A stretch of DNA of 64,000 nt from SIG440 sp045646865. Its GTDB lineage: Bacteria > Bacillota > Clostridia > Monoglobales > Monoglobaceae. The notes under the pieces are model-generated. The model was given only the letters and a program-made list of their open reading frames with translations. It did not search any database and was not told the origin of the DNA. Where the stretch lies: assembly GCA_045646865.1 (NCBI GenBank), contig JAZRLM010000012.1:153032-217031 (forward strand), given 5' to 3'. The translations under genes and the position numbers were made by a program. Every line of letters begins with the position of its first letter. The first letter of the stretch is position 1. Shown one piece after another: positions 26,342-35,100 of the stretch.

Positions 26342-27739
26342 ATGTCAGATTTAGCAAAAGGCATTGTAGTACAGGTTATGGGTCCTGTCGTTGACGTTCA
26401 GTTTGAAGACGGATGTATGCCTGCAATATACAACGCACTTACAATGGAAATAGGCGAAAAAACTTTGACCGTTGAGGTCGCACAGCATATTGGTGACAAT
26501 ACTGTCAGATGTATAGCTATGGCATCAACCGACGGTCTTACAAGAGGAACGGTTGTTACCGATACCGGCAAGGCGATCAGCGTACCCGTTGGCAGAAAAA
26601 CTCTTGGAAGAATTTTTAACGTTCTTGGTAATCCGGTTGACAATCAGCCTGCTCCTGAAGATGTCGAAAGATGGGACATTCACCGTCCTGCACCTGAGTA
26701 TTCAGAGCTTTCAACATCCACAGAGATTCTTGAGACAGGTATTAAGGTAATTGACCTTATCTGCCCCTATTCAAAGGGCGGTAAGATTGGCCTTTTCGGC
26801 GGTGCGGGTGTTGGTAAAACCGTTCTTATTATGGAACTTATAAACAATATCGCAAAAGAACACGGCGGACTTTCGGTATTCACCGGTGTTGGCGAACGTA
26901 CCAGAGAGGGTAACGACCTTTATAATGAAATGAAGGAGTCGGGCGTACTTTCAAATACAACACTTGTATACGGCCAGATGAACGAGCCACCCGGCGCAAG
27001 AATGAGAGTTGGACTTTCAGGCCTTACAATGGCGGAATATTTCCGTGAAGAAGAGGGTCAGGACGTGCTTCTCTTTATAGATAACATATTCAGATTCACT
27101 CAGGCAGGCTCCGAGGTTTCGGCACTCCTTGGCAGAATGCCTTCAGCCGTTGGATATCAGCCTACCCTTGCAAACGAGATGGGTATGCTGCAGGAGCGAA
27201 TTACATCAACAAAAAAGGGTTCTATTACATCAATTCAGGCGGTATATGTGCCTGCGGATGACCTTACAGACCCTGCACCTGCAACAACATTTGCTCACCT
27301 TGATGCCACAACCGTTCTTTCAAGAACAATTGCGTCACAGGGTATTTATCCCGCAGTTGACCCTCTTGAATCTACAAGCCGTATTCTTTCGGCAGACATT
27401 TTGGGTGAAGAACACTATACTGTTGCCCGTGAAGTTCAGAGAATCCTACAAAGATATCAGGAACTTATGGATATTATCGCTATTATGGGTATGGATGAAC
27501 TTTCTGACGAGGACAAACTGCTTGTTTCAAGAGCAAGAAAAATCCAGAGATTCTTGTCACAACCCTTCCACGTATCCGAAAAGTTTATTGGTATTCCCGG
27601 AACATATGTTCCTCTTTCTGAAACAATACGTGGCTTTAAAGAAATTATCGAAGGCAAGCATGATGACCTGCCCGAGTCAGCATTCCTCTTTGTAGGTACA
27701 ATAGACGAAGCAGTTGAAAAGGCGAAAAAGGTGGTATAA
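26342..27739 (+). CDS. atpD: F0F1 ATP synthase subunit beta
   Basis: Catalytic subunit. P-loop GGAGVGKTV around residues 154-162, the GERTREGNDLY segment with the catalytic Glu, and the DELSDEDKLLV (DELSEED-like) loop near residue 383. 465 residues, full length. AAGGAGAG precedes the ATG. The stop shares a base with the atpC start. Confidence 0.97.
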   Translation: MSDLAKGIVVQVMGPVVDVQFEDGCMPAIYNALTMEIGEKTLTVEVAQHIGDNTVRCIAMASTDGLTRGTVVTDTGKAISVPVGRKTLGRIFNVLGNPVDNQPAPEDVERWDIHRPAPEYSELSTSTEILETGIKVIDLICPYSKGGKIGLFGGAGVGKTVLIMELINNIAKEHGGLSVFTGVGERTREGNDLYNEMKESGVLSNTTLVYGQMNEPPGARMRVGLSGLTMAEYFREEEGQDVLLFIDNIFRFTQAGSEVSALLGRMPSAVGYQPTLANEMGMLQERITSTKKGSITSIQAVYVPADDLTDPAPATTFAHLDATTVLSRTIASQGIYPAVDPLESTSRILSADILGEEHYTVAREVQRILQRYQELMDIIAIMGMDELSDEDKLLVSRARKIQRFLSQPFHVSEKFIGIPGTYVPLSETIRGFKEIIEGKHDDLPESAFLFVGTIDEAVEKAKKVV

Positions 27740-27999
27740 TGAAAACATTTAAGTTTGTTATATCAACTCCTGACGGAAATCTGTATGAAGGTGATATTGT
27801 AAAAGTGTCACTTCGTGGCAGCGAGGGCGACCTTGCCATTATGGCAAATCATATTCCCTTCCTTACAGCGGTAAAACCTTGCGAATGTAGGGTAGAACTT
27901 GAAGACGGTACGGTTAAACCTCTTAATGTAGAAAGAGGACTGCTTAGTGTAACAACCGAAAGTGTTACACTTATGTCAGGCAGCGCTGAATGGAAATAA
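27739..27999 (+). CDS. atpC: F0F1 ATP synthase subunit epsilon, short form
   Basis: Connects gamma to the c-ring. The 86 residues make up only the N-terminal beta-sandwich (FKFVISTPDGNLYEGDIVKV to RGLLSVTTESVTLMSG). Typical epsilon subunits have about 135 residues, with two C-terminal helices that inhibit ATP hydrolysis; they are missing. A clean stop codon is followed at once by a terminator, so this looks like the genuine end and not a frameshift. Confidence 0.88.
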   Translation: MKTFKFVISTPDGNLYEGDIVKVSLRGSEGDLAIMANHIPFLTAVKPCECRVELEDGTVKPLNVERGLLSVTTESVTLMSGSAEWK

Positions 28000-28005
28000 A
28001 AAAGT

Positions 28006-28038
28006 AAGAGCAACAGGTTTTTAACTTGTTGCTCTTTT
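28006..28038 (+). terminator. Terminator of the ATP synthase operon
   Basis: AGAGCAACAGGTT pairs with AACTTGTTGCTCT, followed by TTTTCG, directly after atpC. Confidence 0.88.
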
Positions 28039-28045
28039 CGTTATA

Positions 28046-28080
28046 CAAAAAACCGATGAAATCAATTGATTTCATCGGTT
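28046..28080 (-). terminator. Original tRNA-Lys terminator, now left of the element
   Basis: A near-perfect palindrome (AAACCGATGAAATC / GATTTCATCGGTTT) with six T on the minus strand. It abuts the displaced 3' half of tRNA-Lys and so was its downstream terminator before the element inserted. Confidence 0.75.
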
Positions 28081-28126
28081 TGGTACACCTTCAGGGACTC
28101 GAACCCTGGACACCCTGATTAAGAGT
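28081..28126. repeat. attL: attL: 46 bp direct repeat, 3' remnant of tRNA-Lys
   Basis: Identical to 46362-46407. On the minus strand it reads from the 5' edge of the anticodon loop (ACTCTTAATCAGGG) through the T arm to CCA. Identity stops abruptly at both ends, which places strand exchange in or near the anticodon loop. Confidence 0.93.
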
Positions 28127-28254
28127 GGAAGCTATAACTTTTTATTTTCAACCGATTTTCTTTAACTTCTTTATTTTATCAACTTTTTCTCAACTTCTTA
28201 TTCATTCCCCAAAAACAAATAAAGCAAACTAACATATATTAAAAATTATGTTTG

Positions 28255-28275
28255 GTTAGAAAAAAGTTAGAAAAA
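28255..28275 (+). repeat. Putative integrase arm-type sites, left
   Basis: Two direct copies of GTTAGAAAAA, 11 bp apart. The same GTTAGAAAA pair, 12 bp apart, lies inside the right end at 46273-46293. Paired short repeats at both ends in the same orientation fit integrase arm sites. Confidence 0.5.
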
Positions 28276-28307
28276 ATTAGATATGAATAATTTAAAGGAG
28301 TATTTCA

Positions 28308-29222
28308 ATGGGCAAAAATAAAAGTAAAGTAAAAAACGAAGATAGGGTATATCTATTAAGAAGGATTATACAGGACACAGAATTGTGTGATGAGGCATTA
28401 GCAACTTATGTTGGCATAAGGTATCTTATGACATCAAATAAAGCGTGTTTCTTTAGCGACTATATCTTACATAGGATACTTTTTGGACATGGGTGTAACA
28501 CAAAGGATAAAAAACTCATAAATTTACGAAAAGGAATGAGAGAGTTTTTTGACATATATGATTTAGGCTGCGAAAAGATAGGACCAAATACATATATGTT
28601 AGATGAATGTGATAAAGAGGATTTATATATTGATACATTGGAACCCATATTTGAGGAAGAGTATTTTTACTTTAGTATCAGTATAAAACACATGAAGAAA
28701 ATTATGTCTTGTGAAGGCAAATTTGATAAATTTAAGATGCTGCGACTTTACTTAGTAATGGCTTCTACGATAAATCTTAAAACCCATATAGGGTTTACTG
28801 GTAGAGATAAACTAAGCGAATTGACGGGTTTAAGTTCTGCGACAATAACTAAATATCAAAAAATATTAGTTAATTTACGAGTGCTACATATTGTAGAAAA
28901 TGGTGCTGTTCGTAATAAGGAAACAGGACGAGTTATTAATTTGTCTAATACATATAGTTTCTACGAAAATGCAAAGTTGTGTGACCAACTTGCAAAGGAC
29001 AGAAGAGCATTAACCAGAGGTGATGCAAAAGATGATAATTATTGGAAAGCTGTTGATAGAAGAATGGCCTTAAATGAAGAAGAACTAGATTTGTATGACA
29101 GTAGCGAGGAAAACGAAAGTCTGAATAAACGAACAGAAGGAAGACGAACTTTGGTAGATTGGGGTGACCCTCTACCTGACGGTGTTGAGGATGTAGAAGC
29201 ATATGTTTACTCTCTTTTTTGA
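28308..29222 (+). CDS. Winged-helix DNA-binding protein, possible replication initiator
   Basis: 304 residues, not assignable to a named family by eye. The middle (about 145-205) reads as a winged helix: KMLRLYLVMASTINLK, then LSELTGLSSATITKYQKIL and the wing LRVLHIVENGAVRNK. The N-terminal 140 residues look like a second, related helical domain. The C-terminal 60 are acidic and end in WGDPLPDGVEDVEAYVYSLF. It is the first gene after attL and is followed by an AT-rich region with iteron-like repeats, the usual arrangement of a plasmid-type rep gene and origin. A transcription regulator is the alternative. AAAGGAG precedes the ATG. Confidence 0.5.
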   Translation: MGKNKSKVKNEDRVYLLRRIIQDTELCDEALATYVGIRYLMTSNKACFFSDYILHRILFGHGCNTKDKKLINLRKGMREFFDIYDLGCEKIGPNTYMLDECDKEDLYIDTLEPIFEEEYFYFSISIKHMKKIMSCEGKFDKFKMLRLYLVMASTINLKTHIGFTGRDKLSELTGLSSATITKYQKILVNLRVLHIVENGAVRNKETGRVINLSNTYSFYENAKLCDQLAKDRRALTRGDAKDDNYWKAVDRRMALNEEELDLYDSSEENESLNKRTEGRRTLVDWGDPLPDGVEDVEAYVYSLF

Positions 29223-29257
29223 AAACATATTTGCCAATTGCGTAATTTGAGGACATA

Positions 29258-29374
29258 TATTGCCTAAAATAAACTTTCGAATTTTCTTTGAAACGGAAAT
29301 AACCGATACGAAAATTTAATGCAGGAGAAACTTTTATACTGTATTTAAAAATTCGATGTTTATTTTAGGCAATA
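29258..29374. repeat. 27 bp inverted repeat with 62 bp loop
   Basis: Left arm 29258-29285 and right arm 29348-29374 share the exact 17-mer TATTGCCTAAAATAAAC (inverted) and then TCGAATTTT with a one-base gap. The loop has no reading frame. It could be a cruciform in a replication origin or a binding site for the winged-helix protein. Confidence 0.7.
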
Positions 29375-29447
29375 ATTTATACTTTATTTTATATATCTAT
29401 GCAATATTTGCAAAATCAGAAATAATATTTACCTTTAAGTAAACGCT

Positions 29448-29578
29448 TAATAATATAAATAATATCTCTAATAATATAGATAATATAAGTAATCATGAGC
29501 GCACGTTACACTTTACGCTCAATACCTTTTGTTATAAAAATAATAATAGAGGAAAAAGGTGAGCCAGAGGAAAAAGGT
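29448..29578. other. Iteron-like AT-rich region, candidate replication origin
   Basis: Two 18 bp direct repeats (TAATAATATAAATAATAT, one mismatch, at 29448-29465 and 29469-29486), a GAGCG/CGCTC hairpin at 29497-29520, and two 13 bp direct repeats AGAGGAAAAAGGT at 29548-29560 and 29566-29578. The stretch is almost pure A/T between the repeats. Nothing coding is seen from 29223 to 29941 on either strand that has an RBS. Confidence 0.5.
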
Positions 29579-29722
29579 ATAAATACTGTTGTAATATGAA
29601 AAAGAACGGTATAAGCAGTATAATTGTCGTATATATGGTTTGCTTCTTTCGGAAGAAGACGTTAATAGCGAAAAATAAGGCTTTATTAGTTGTTTTGTTG
29701 TAAAGGTAACAGTTAAATAGTA

Positions 29723-29751
29723 TTGACATTTTTTGTGAAATGGTGTACTAT
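29723..29751 (+). promoter_or_regulatory. Strong promoter of the structured RNA
   Basis: TTGACA, a 17 bp spacer and TACTAT. The predicted start is about 29758, the first base of helix P1 below. Confidence 0.75.
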
Positions 29752-29757
29752 GAAAGC

Positions 29758-29923
29758 ACCACATAAGTTAATTATCTATTGAAGTGTGTATTTTTGTCAC
29801 TTGGCAAAAATGCAGACTCTGTTTTCGCATACTTTAATAGATGATGGAAAACTTGTGTGGTAACAATAAGGAGTTATGCATTTTTCGTGTGTAGCTTCGG
29901 AATTGTTGCTACACACTTTTTTT
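29758..29923 (+). ncRNA. Structured leader or small RNA ending in an intrinsic terminator
   Basis: About 166 nt. P1: ACCACATAAGTT (29758-29769) with AACTTGTGTGGT (29850-29861). P2: ATCTATTGAAGTGTG (29774-29788) with CATACTTTAATAGAT (29828-29842), 15 pairs with three G-U. P3: ATTTTTG (29790-29796) with CAAAAAT (29805-29811), followed by an unpaired GCAGACTCTG. A separate terminator hairpin GTGTGTAGC / GCTACACAC (29887-29916) ends in seven T, only 18 bases before the next start codon. It is either a cis-acting attenuator or riboswitch for the next gene, or a free small RNA. I do not recognise a known class. Confidence 0.65.
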
Positions 29924-29941
29924 ATGCGAAGGAGAGCAAAA

Positions 29942-30409
29942 ATGGATTATCAAAAACTTTACTCAAAACTATTTAATGGTATAACAGACACAATTGAACG
30001 GTTACAAGAACTGCAAATACAGGTTGAGGAAGATTATTTGCAAATGAGGGAAGAATGCAATGTTGTCAAATTTAATGTTGTTAAAGGGAAACCAGAAGTT
30101 CCTGTGCTTGCGGTGGATGATGATGAATACGAAAAACTTTTAGCGACTTTGTATACGGATGAATGGCAAGAGCCTGCAAAAGGCTTGTTGGATGCAAAAG
30201 CAATGGAGTACATAGATGCAACTGCTGTTCAATATATGGGTGATGCTTTCGACGATGTATTGCTGTTTATCTCAAACAAAAGCAATAATGGCAAGCATAT
30301 AATAAGCATAATGCCTGTGGGTGAAAAGGGTGAACTTTCAATAGATGAGCATATTGCTATATTAGAAAACTTTGAAAATGCTCATAAAGATATTAAGTTT
30401 AATAAGTAG
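29942..30409 (+). CDS. Hypothetical protein, 155 residues
   Basis: No family recognised. The first 45 residues form a likely helix (KLFNGITDTIERLQELQIQVEED). The rest is acidic, with mixed alpha/beta character and no membrane segment. GAAGGAGAG lies before the ATG at 29942; an upstream in-frame ATG at 29876 would place the coding region through the terminator hairpin and is rejected. The gene is directly downstream of the structured RNA and may be controlled by its terminator. Confidence 0.65.
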   Translation: MDYQKLYSKLFNGITDTIERLQELQIQVEEDYLQMREECNVVKFNVVKGKPEVPVLAVDDDEYEKLLATLYTDEWQEPAKGLLDAKAMEYIDATAVQYMGDAFDDVLLFISNKSNNGKHIISIMPVGEKGELSIDEHIAILENFENAHKDIKFNK

Positions 30410-30455
30410 TAGAGTATAGTATCATTGCTTGTGATATTATTAAAAGGAGATAGTG

Positions 30456-30965
30456 ATGAAAGTGAAGTATAATTTTATTGGTTACCCGTATTTTAATACT
30501 GTTACAGGACATCTAAAGCCTGGATATTATGATTGTGATAGCCTTATTAAAATCGCAGAAATTAGATATGAGGATAAAAGAGCATATCCTATGCTTTTAC
30601 CCACTTACAGGAAAGATAGCAAAATAAAATTAAAGCACGACAATAAGATAGCTGGATATCGTGTGATATTTTATGGAAGACTTTTTGATGAGGAAAATTA
30701 TGCTCTGATAAAAAAACATTGTTGTAGTCTGCCAAAAAACGAAGCAATGAAATTTTTGACTACTCACGCTAGAGAACTAAAGGAAATTTTTAAAACAGAT
30801 AAAAATTATACTCTTCATATGTTAAAGTTGTTCTTAGAGTTGGGACGATGCCCGCTTGAGTTTGAAATAACCTACAAAGGGAGACTTATTGATTTAGAAG
30901 CTACTAAGAAACTGTGGGAAAACGATAGAAACTCTCTTGGTTTGTTGATGTACAATGGTTTATAA
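30456..30965 (+). CDS. Hypothetical protein, 169 residues
   Basis: No family recognised. A basic, Tyr-rich soluble protein beginning KVKYNFIGYPYFNTVTGHLK and ending with LLMYNGL. AAGGAG lies 6 nt before the ATG at 30456; a GTG just ahead is too close to the RBS. It follows the 155-residue gene by 46 bases and is probably on the same transcript. Confidence 0.62.
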   Translation: MKVKYNFIGYPYFNTVTGHLKPGYYDCDSLIKIAEIRYEDKRAYPMLLPTYRKDSKIKLKHDNKIAGYRVIFYGRLFDEENYALIKKHCCSLPKNEAMKFLTTHARELKEIFKTDKNYTLHMLKLFLELGRCPLEFEITYKGRLIDLEATKKLWENDRNSLGLLMYNGL

Positions 30966-31117
30966 ATAGGGGGGAGTCTATTTTTTGTATACTCTGCGAT
31001 AACCATAAATATCAGTAAACTTAGAGAAACTAAGTTATTTGGATAGGAGCTTTTGCTACAAGATTTTGTTTTTCAGCTTACCTTGTAAAACGAAAAATAT
31101 CCTTATAAACTTTATCC

Positions 31118-31153
31118 GTAAGCAATTTCCCGGTGAAACCGGGAATTGCTTAC
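31118..31153. terminator. GTAAGC hairpin, probable terminator
   Basis: GTAAGCAATTTCCCGG pairs with CCGGGAATTGCTTAC around a 4-5 nt loop (one bulge). No T-run follows. A related hairpin with the same GTAAGCATTTCCCC theme is at 40989-41026. The stretch 30966-31189 has no gene; it also holds a small AACTTAG/CTAAGTT hairpin at about 31018-31036. Confidence 0.5.
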
Positions 31154-31189
31154 TCGTGTATTTGTATAACATAAACACACTATCGTATA

Positions 31190-31219
31190 TTGAAAAACAT
31201 ATGAAAAATATGGTATAAT
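31190..31219 (+). promoter_or_regulatory. Promoter of the Rhs locus
   Basis: TTGAAA, an 18 bp spacer and TATAAT, followed by GGAGG and the start of the secreted protein gene. Confidence 0.65.
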
Positions 31220-31247
31220 ATAAAAAACTTACAGGAGGTTACAAAAG

Positions 31248-32117
31248 ATGAAAGTTATAAACAAAATAATGGCATTACTGGTTATTTTATCAATGCTGTC
31301 AGCATCAGTATATGCTGAAGAAACAGAGTACTATTCTTTTGACGTTTCTTTGAATTTGAATACGGGTGAATCAACAATAACAGAAAGGGATTTAATGTCC
31401 GAAACCGATTTTTCAGACATACTGGTAAAGGTAACAAAAATCACACCTGATGGAGATACAAGTGAAATATATACAGGACCCTTAGGGGGTTATGACAACG
31501 GAAGATGGAAAAATGTAGATTTTTCAGACAATAAACCGTTAATGTTATGCGATTGGCAGACAAAGGATTGTTATTGGGTTGTACAAATTCAAAGTGAAGA
31601 AAATTCAGCAAGCACATTGAATTTAGAGGGCAATATAATGCCAGCATCTTCCGATTTGGAGATTGCATCTCAAATCAAACTGAACGGGGTTAATGTGGGC
31701 GAAAACGGGCTTAGAATTGTTGATGATGCAAGTATGGTTTGCAGTCTTACTGTCTCGAACAATTCGAATACAGACAAGGAAATTAAGGCATTGCTTGCTA
31801 CATACACAGAGACAGGCAGGTTCCATAATGTGAGCATCCATAGTATTGATGTAGATGCAGGAGCAACGACAAATACACAATTCACATATCGGTTTGATGC
31901 TGAAAATGAACATACAGGTAAGATAATGTTTTGGGATTCAATGACTACAATGTTGCCACTTCGGTTATCTGTTGATTTCTCACAGACAAGCGGTGTTAAT
32001 GCATATTATTATGATGCAGATAATCACTTGATACAGGTTGATAAAATGAACGGAACATCAATCCTGTATACATACGACAATATGGGCAATTTGTTAACCA
32101 GAACAGTAAGAAAGTGA
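31248..32117 (+). CDS. Secreted protein with a single terminal YD repeat
   Basis: 289 residues. A signal peptide is clear (KVINKIMALLVILSMLSASVYA, cleavage near 23). The body is beta-rich and unrecognised, with a possible Ig-like fold at about 140-235. The last 35 residues (NAYYYDADNHLIQVDKM, then YTYDNMGNLLTRTVRK) are one Rhs-type YD repeat. It lies 10 bases upstream of the large Rhs gene and shares its promoter. It may be an export or surface partner of the Rhs protein, or a displaced Rhs end; the sequence does not decide. Confidence 0.7.
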   Translation: MKVINKIMALLVILSMLSASVYAEETEYYSFDVSLNLNTGESTITERDLMSETDFSDILVKVTKITPDGDTSEIYTGPLGGYDNGRWKNVDFSDNKPLMLCDWQTKDCYWVVQIQSEENSASTLNLEGNIMPASSDLEIASQIKLNGVNVGENGLRIVDDASMVCSLTVSNNSNTDKEIKALLATYTETGRFHNVSIHSIDVDAGATTNTQFTYRFDAENEHTGKIMFWDSMTTMLPLRLSVDFSQTSGVNAYYYDADNHLIQVDKMNGTSILYTYDNMGNLLTRTVRK

Positions 32118-32127
32118 GGCGAATAAT

Positions 32128-35100
32128 ATGAGTAAAAAAATAGTTTCTATTGTAATTATCATAACAATGTTGTGTGGTATGCTACCCGTGGTTGCATTGG
32201 AGGAAATGCCTGAGGTAGTATTGACAGAGCCTGCTGCAAACAATGAATTAACGGTTGATATAAACGATATTCCTGTGCTACCGTATAGTCAGGCAAAGGG
32301 GAAATCTTTAACGGAAAGTATTTCATTGTCAAGTGAGATAGAAACGATTGAACCTAATGACTACTTGACACAGTATTCTATCAAAATGCCTGTTATGGAG
32401 GATACAATTTCGATTCCTGCAAATGCGGTAGTATCAGAAAATATCGACTACAAAAGTGCAAACGAGATAATCCCCGAGTACAGCAATCTCAGAGAGAGTT
32501 TACCTGTTGCGGAATCAACAGATGCAGTATTGACAGAAAGTAATGCATCTATAATGTCTTCAAGGAGTAGTTCGTCATCTGCAGTAGATGCGTCATATCG
32601 TCTTTCTACAATAAATGGCAAAGACGCTTTTGCACTCCAAAATCAGACAGGCAGGACAAGCTTTATAGGTGACAACATCGGTGAGGAATATATAGACCCA
32701 CTGACAGGCAATCTTATTGTGACCGAAACTGACCTGGTGTTGCCAGGAGTAGATGGTTTTGATTTGAAACTTTCAAGGTATTATAGTCTTGCTCAGGCAG
32801 AAGTATTTACAAAATCTGTAGATGTTGTATCAAGCCCTAAGACTATAACCTTGAACGAAGGAACATATGTGGTTGTTGAAGAGGCTCATAATTTCGACAC
32901 GGGACAGACAAGCACATACTATTATCCATACGAAGAATGGGCAGATGCTTCTTTAAGAATTGAAGAAATAGAATCAAGGGATACCTGTAATGGCTTATAT
33001 ATGTATGATGCTTGGTACTACACAAGCAACGAGGGAGATACCATCACTTTAGACTATTATTATAAGTCAGAAATAAACTCCACCAGCTATCAGCATATGC
33101 GTAACAACCTTGGTGCAGGATGGTCATGGTCTTTTCCGTCTGTTCAGGTAATTAAAGATGACTATATGTCCGAAGATATGCCCAAGGCGTTATATTATCA
33201 CGATGGAAAAGGTAATGTAATGGCGGTGAATTTTGACAATCCTGCTAAATGCAGTTTTGAAAATTACGTAGGCGGTGACATTATTTTTGAGATAGGATAT
33301 TATTATGATACAGATATATCCAGCACATCAAGAATAGACTATATTGTAGAGGATGCCGACGGAACGGAATACTACTTTGGTATGTATGGTGAGCTTCGTA
33401 CTATAATGGATATTTACGGCAACAGAATTCAATTCCAGTATGATTCTGCAGATTATTACGGTGCAGAAGATATGCCTCGTCTGGCGGAGATTATCGATTC
33501 AGTCGGCAGAGTAATTGGATTTGATTATACCACGAATTACGATTGTGAAAACATCACCGTAACAGTAAAAGAAAGTGCTAATGCAGAAGATGATATAACG
33601 CTTACATACACAAAACAGCTTGTTGATATTACAAATGATACAGTGGATGCAGAAGGAAATATCATTGATTCGGAGCTTATATCAACCGAACAATTTCTTA
33701 CCAGCTTTACCAATGCTGAGGGTGAAATTACCAATTACATTCCTTCAATATATGAAGAAGAACGAAGTTTTACTCAACCAATATTGTTTTCTCTTTCGGA
33801 TAAAACCTTTACGACTCCTACATCAGAAGTTACCAAAGGTTACGCAAATAATGTTGTATATTTGCTTGGTAACATTGTTCGTCCTCATTCTCATTCATAC
33901 TATACCTACGATTTATGTGTGCGAAATTTGGGAAGGAGCGGTGTGAGTCAGGCTTTCAGAGTAGCAACAAGCGGTGAATATATGCCTGTTGTAGAGCCTA
34001 TTTCGTCAGATATGGTCGAAATAAAATATCACTACTACAAAGAGGACAATTATCATACTTATAGCGATGACTATACAGGCTATCCGTATTATTCTTCTAT
34101 TGACAATATTCCTGATGGATATGTAGCAACAACGGTTGAAGAGAAGGAAAATTCAAGGTTTGTTCGTCATTATTACAAAGAAGATGATGCTGTATTGGAG
34201 AAGATTACAATTGCTTCATACGAAAACCCCACAGGCGAAGATTTGTATGTTAAATCCGAGGTTGAGGATTACTTTGACAGACAGCCTAAAATGACAAAAA
34301 TTACTTACTCCAATAACCAAAACTTTAATGGTTACACCTACGATTCATATGTGTATACGAATATAGAGAATGAACCAGGAAAGACATATGGAAAACCCTT
34401 GATGGTGACAGAGGAACTTGACCATAATACGGCAATAGGTTCTGACAGAAATAAGCACGCAATGCATTATACATATGATGAAGATACAGGGTTTCTGTTG
34501 TCAAAAGAATGGTACAAATCAAGTTCAGTAAAATGTACCGAAGAATATACCTATGACAATAATAACCGCATTTCGCAGATTAAACTTGCTGACGGAACGA
34601 CAACCACATATGCATATGAATACACAAATGGTCATGTATCAAAAATAACCTCAACTACCCCAAATGAAACAGGCTCAACTATTGTGGAAGAACGATATAC
34701 GGCTGCGACAAATTATTCATTGCCATCAACTGTTACCAAAACCGTCACAGAAAACGGAAATTCATCAACCCAAACTACTACTTATACTTATGATATGCTG
34801 TTGGGCGTGGTAAAGACAGAGACAGATGATGACGGCAATATTACCTATTATGAGTATGATGATTTGGGTCGACCTACAAGAATTGTTTATCCAAGATATA
34901 CAACCTATAGCTCATATGGCACACCTGATATAGAAATTCTTCCTGTTGAGAATATAGTTTATGAAAGTGTACTAAGAGATTATGATGAAATCTCAGGTGA
35001 TGATAAGCTGATGTGTCAAAGTGTAACCACTACCGTGGCGTATTATGATGTGACGGATTTAGACATAGCATATCCAACAAATGCTGATTTGGAAAATGTC

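Noticed and set aside
27129..27695. 188-residue frame overlapping atpD
   Set aside because: A frame shadow of atpD with Gln/Leu/His bias and no RBS.
28081..28126. A second tRNA-Lys gene at the left end
   Set aside because: Only the 3' 46 bases are present; the acceptor 5' strand and D arm are missing, so it is an attachment-site remnant.
29519..29764. Minus-strand frame of 81 residues in the origin-like region
   Set aside because: Rich in Phe, Tyr and Ser from AT-rich DNA, no RBS, and it runs across the promoter of the structured RNA.
29876..29941. Upstream ATG extending the 155-residue protein
   Set aside because: The extension would translate the terminator hairpin; the ATG at 29942 has GAAGGAGAG in front.
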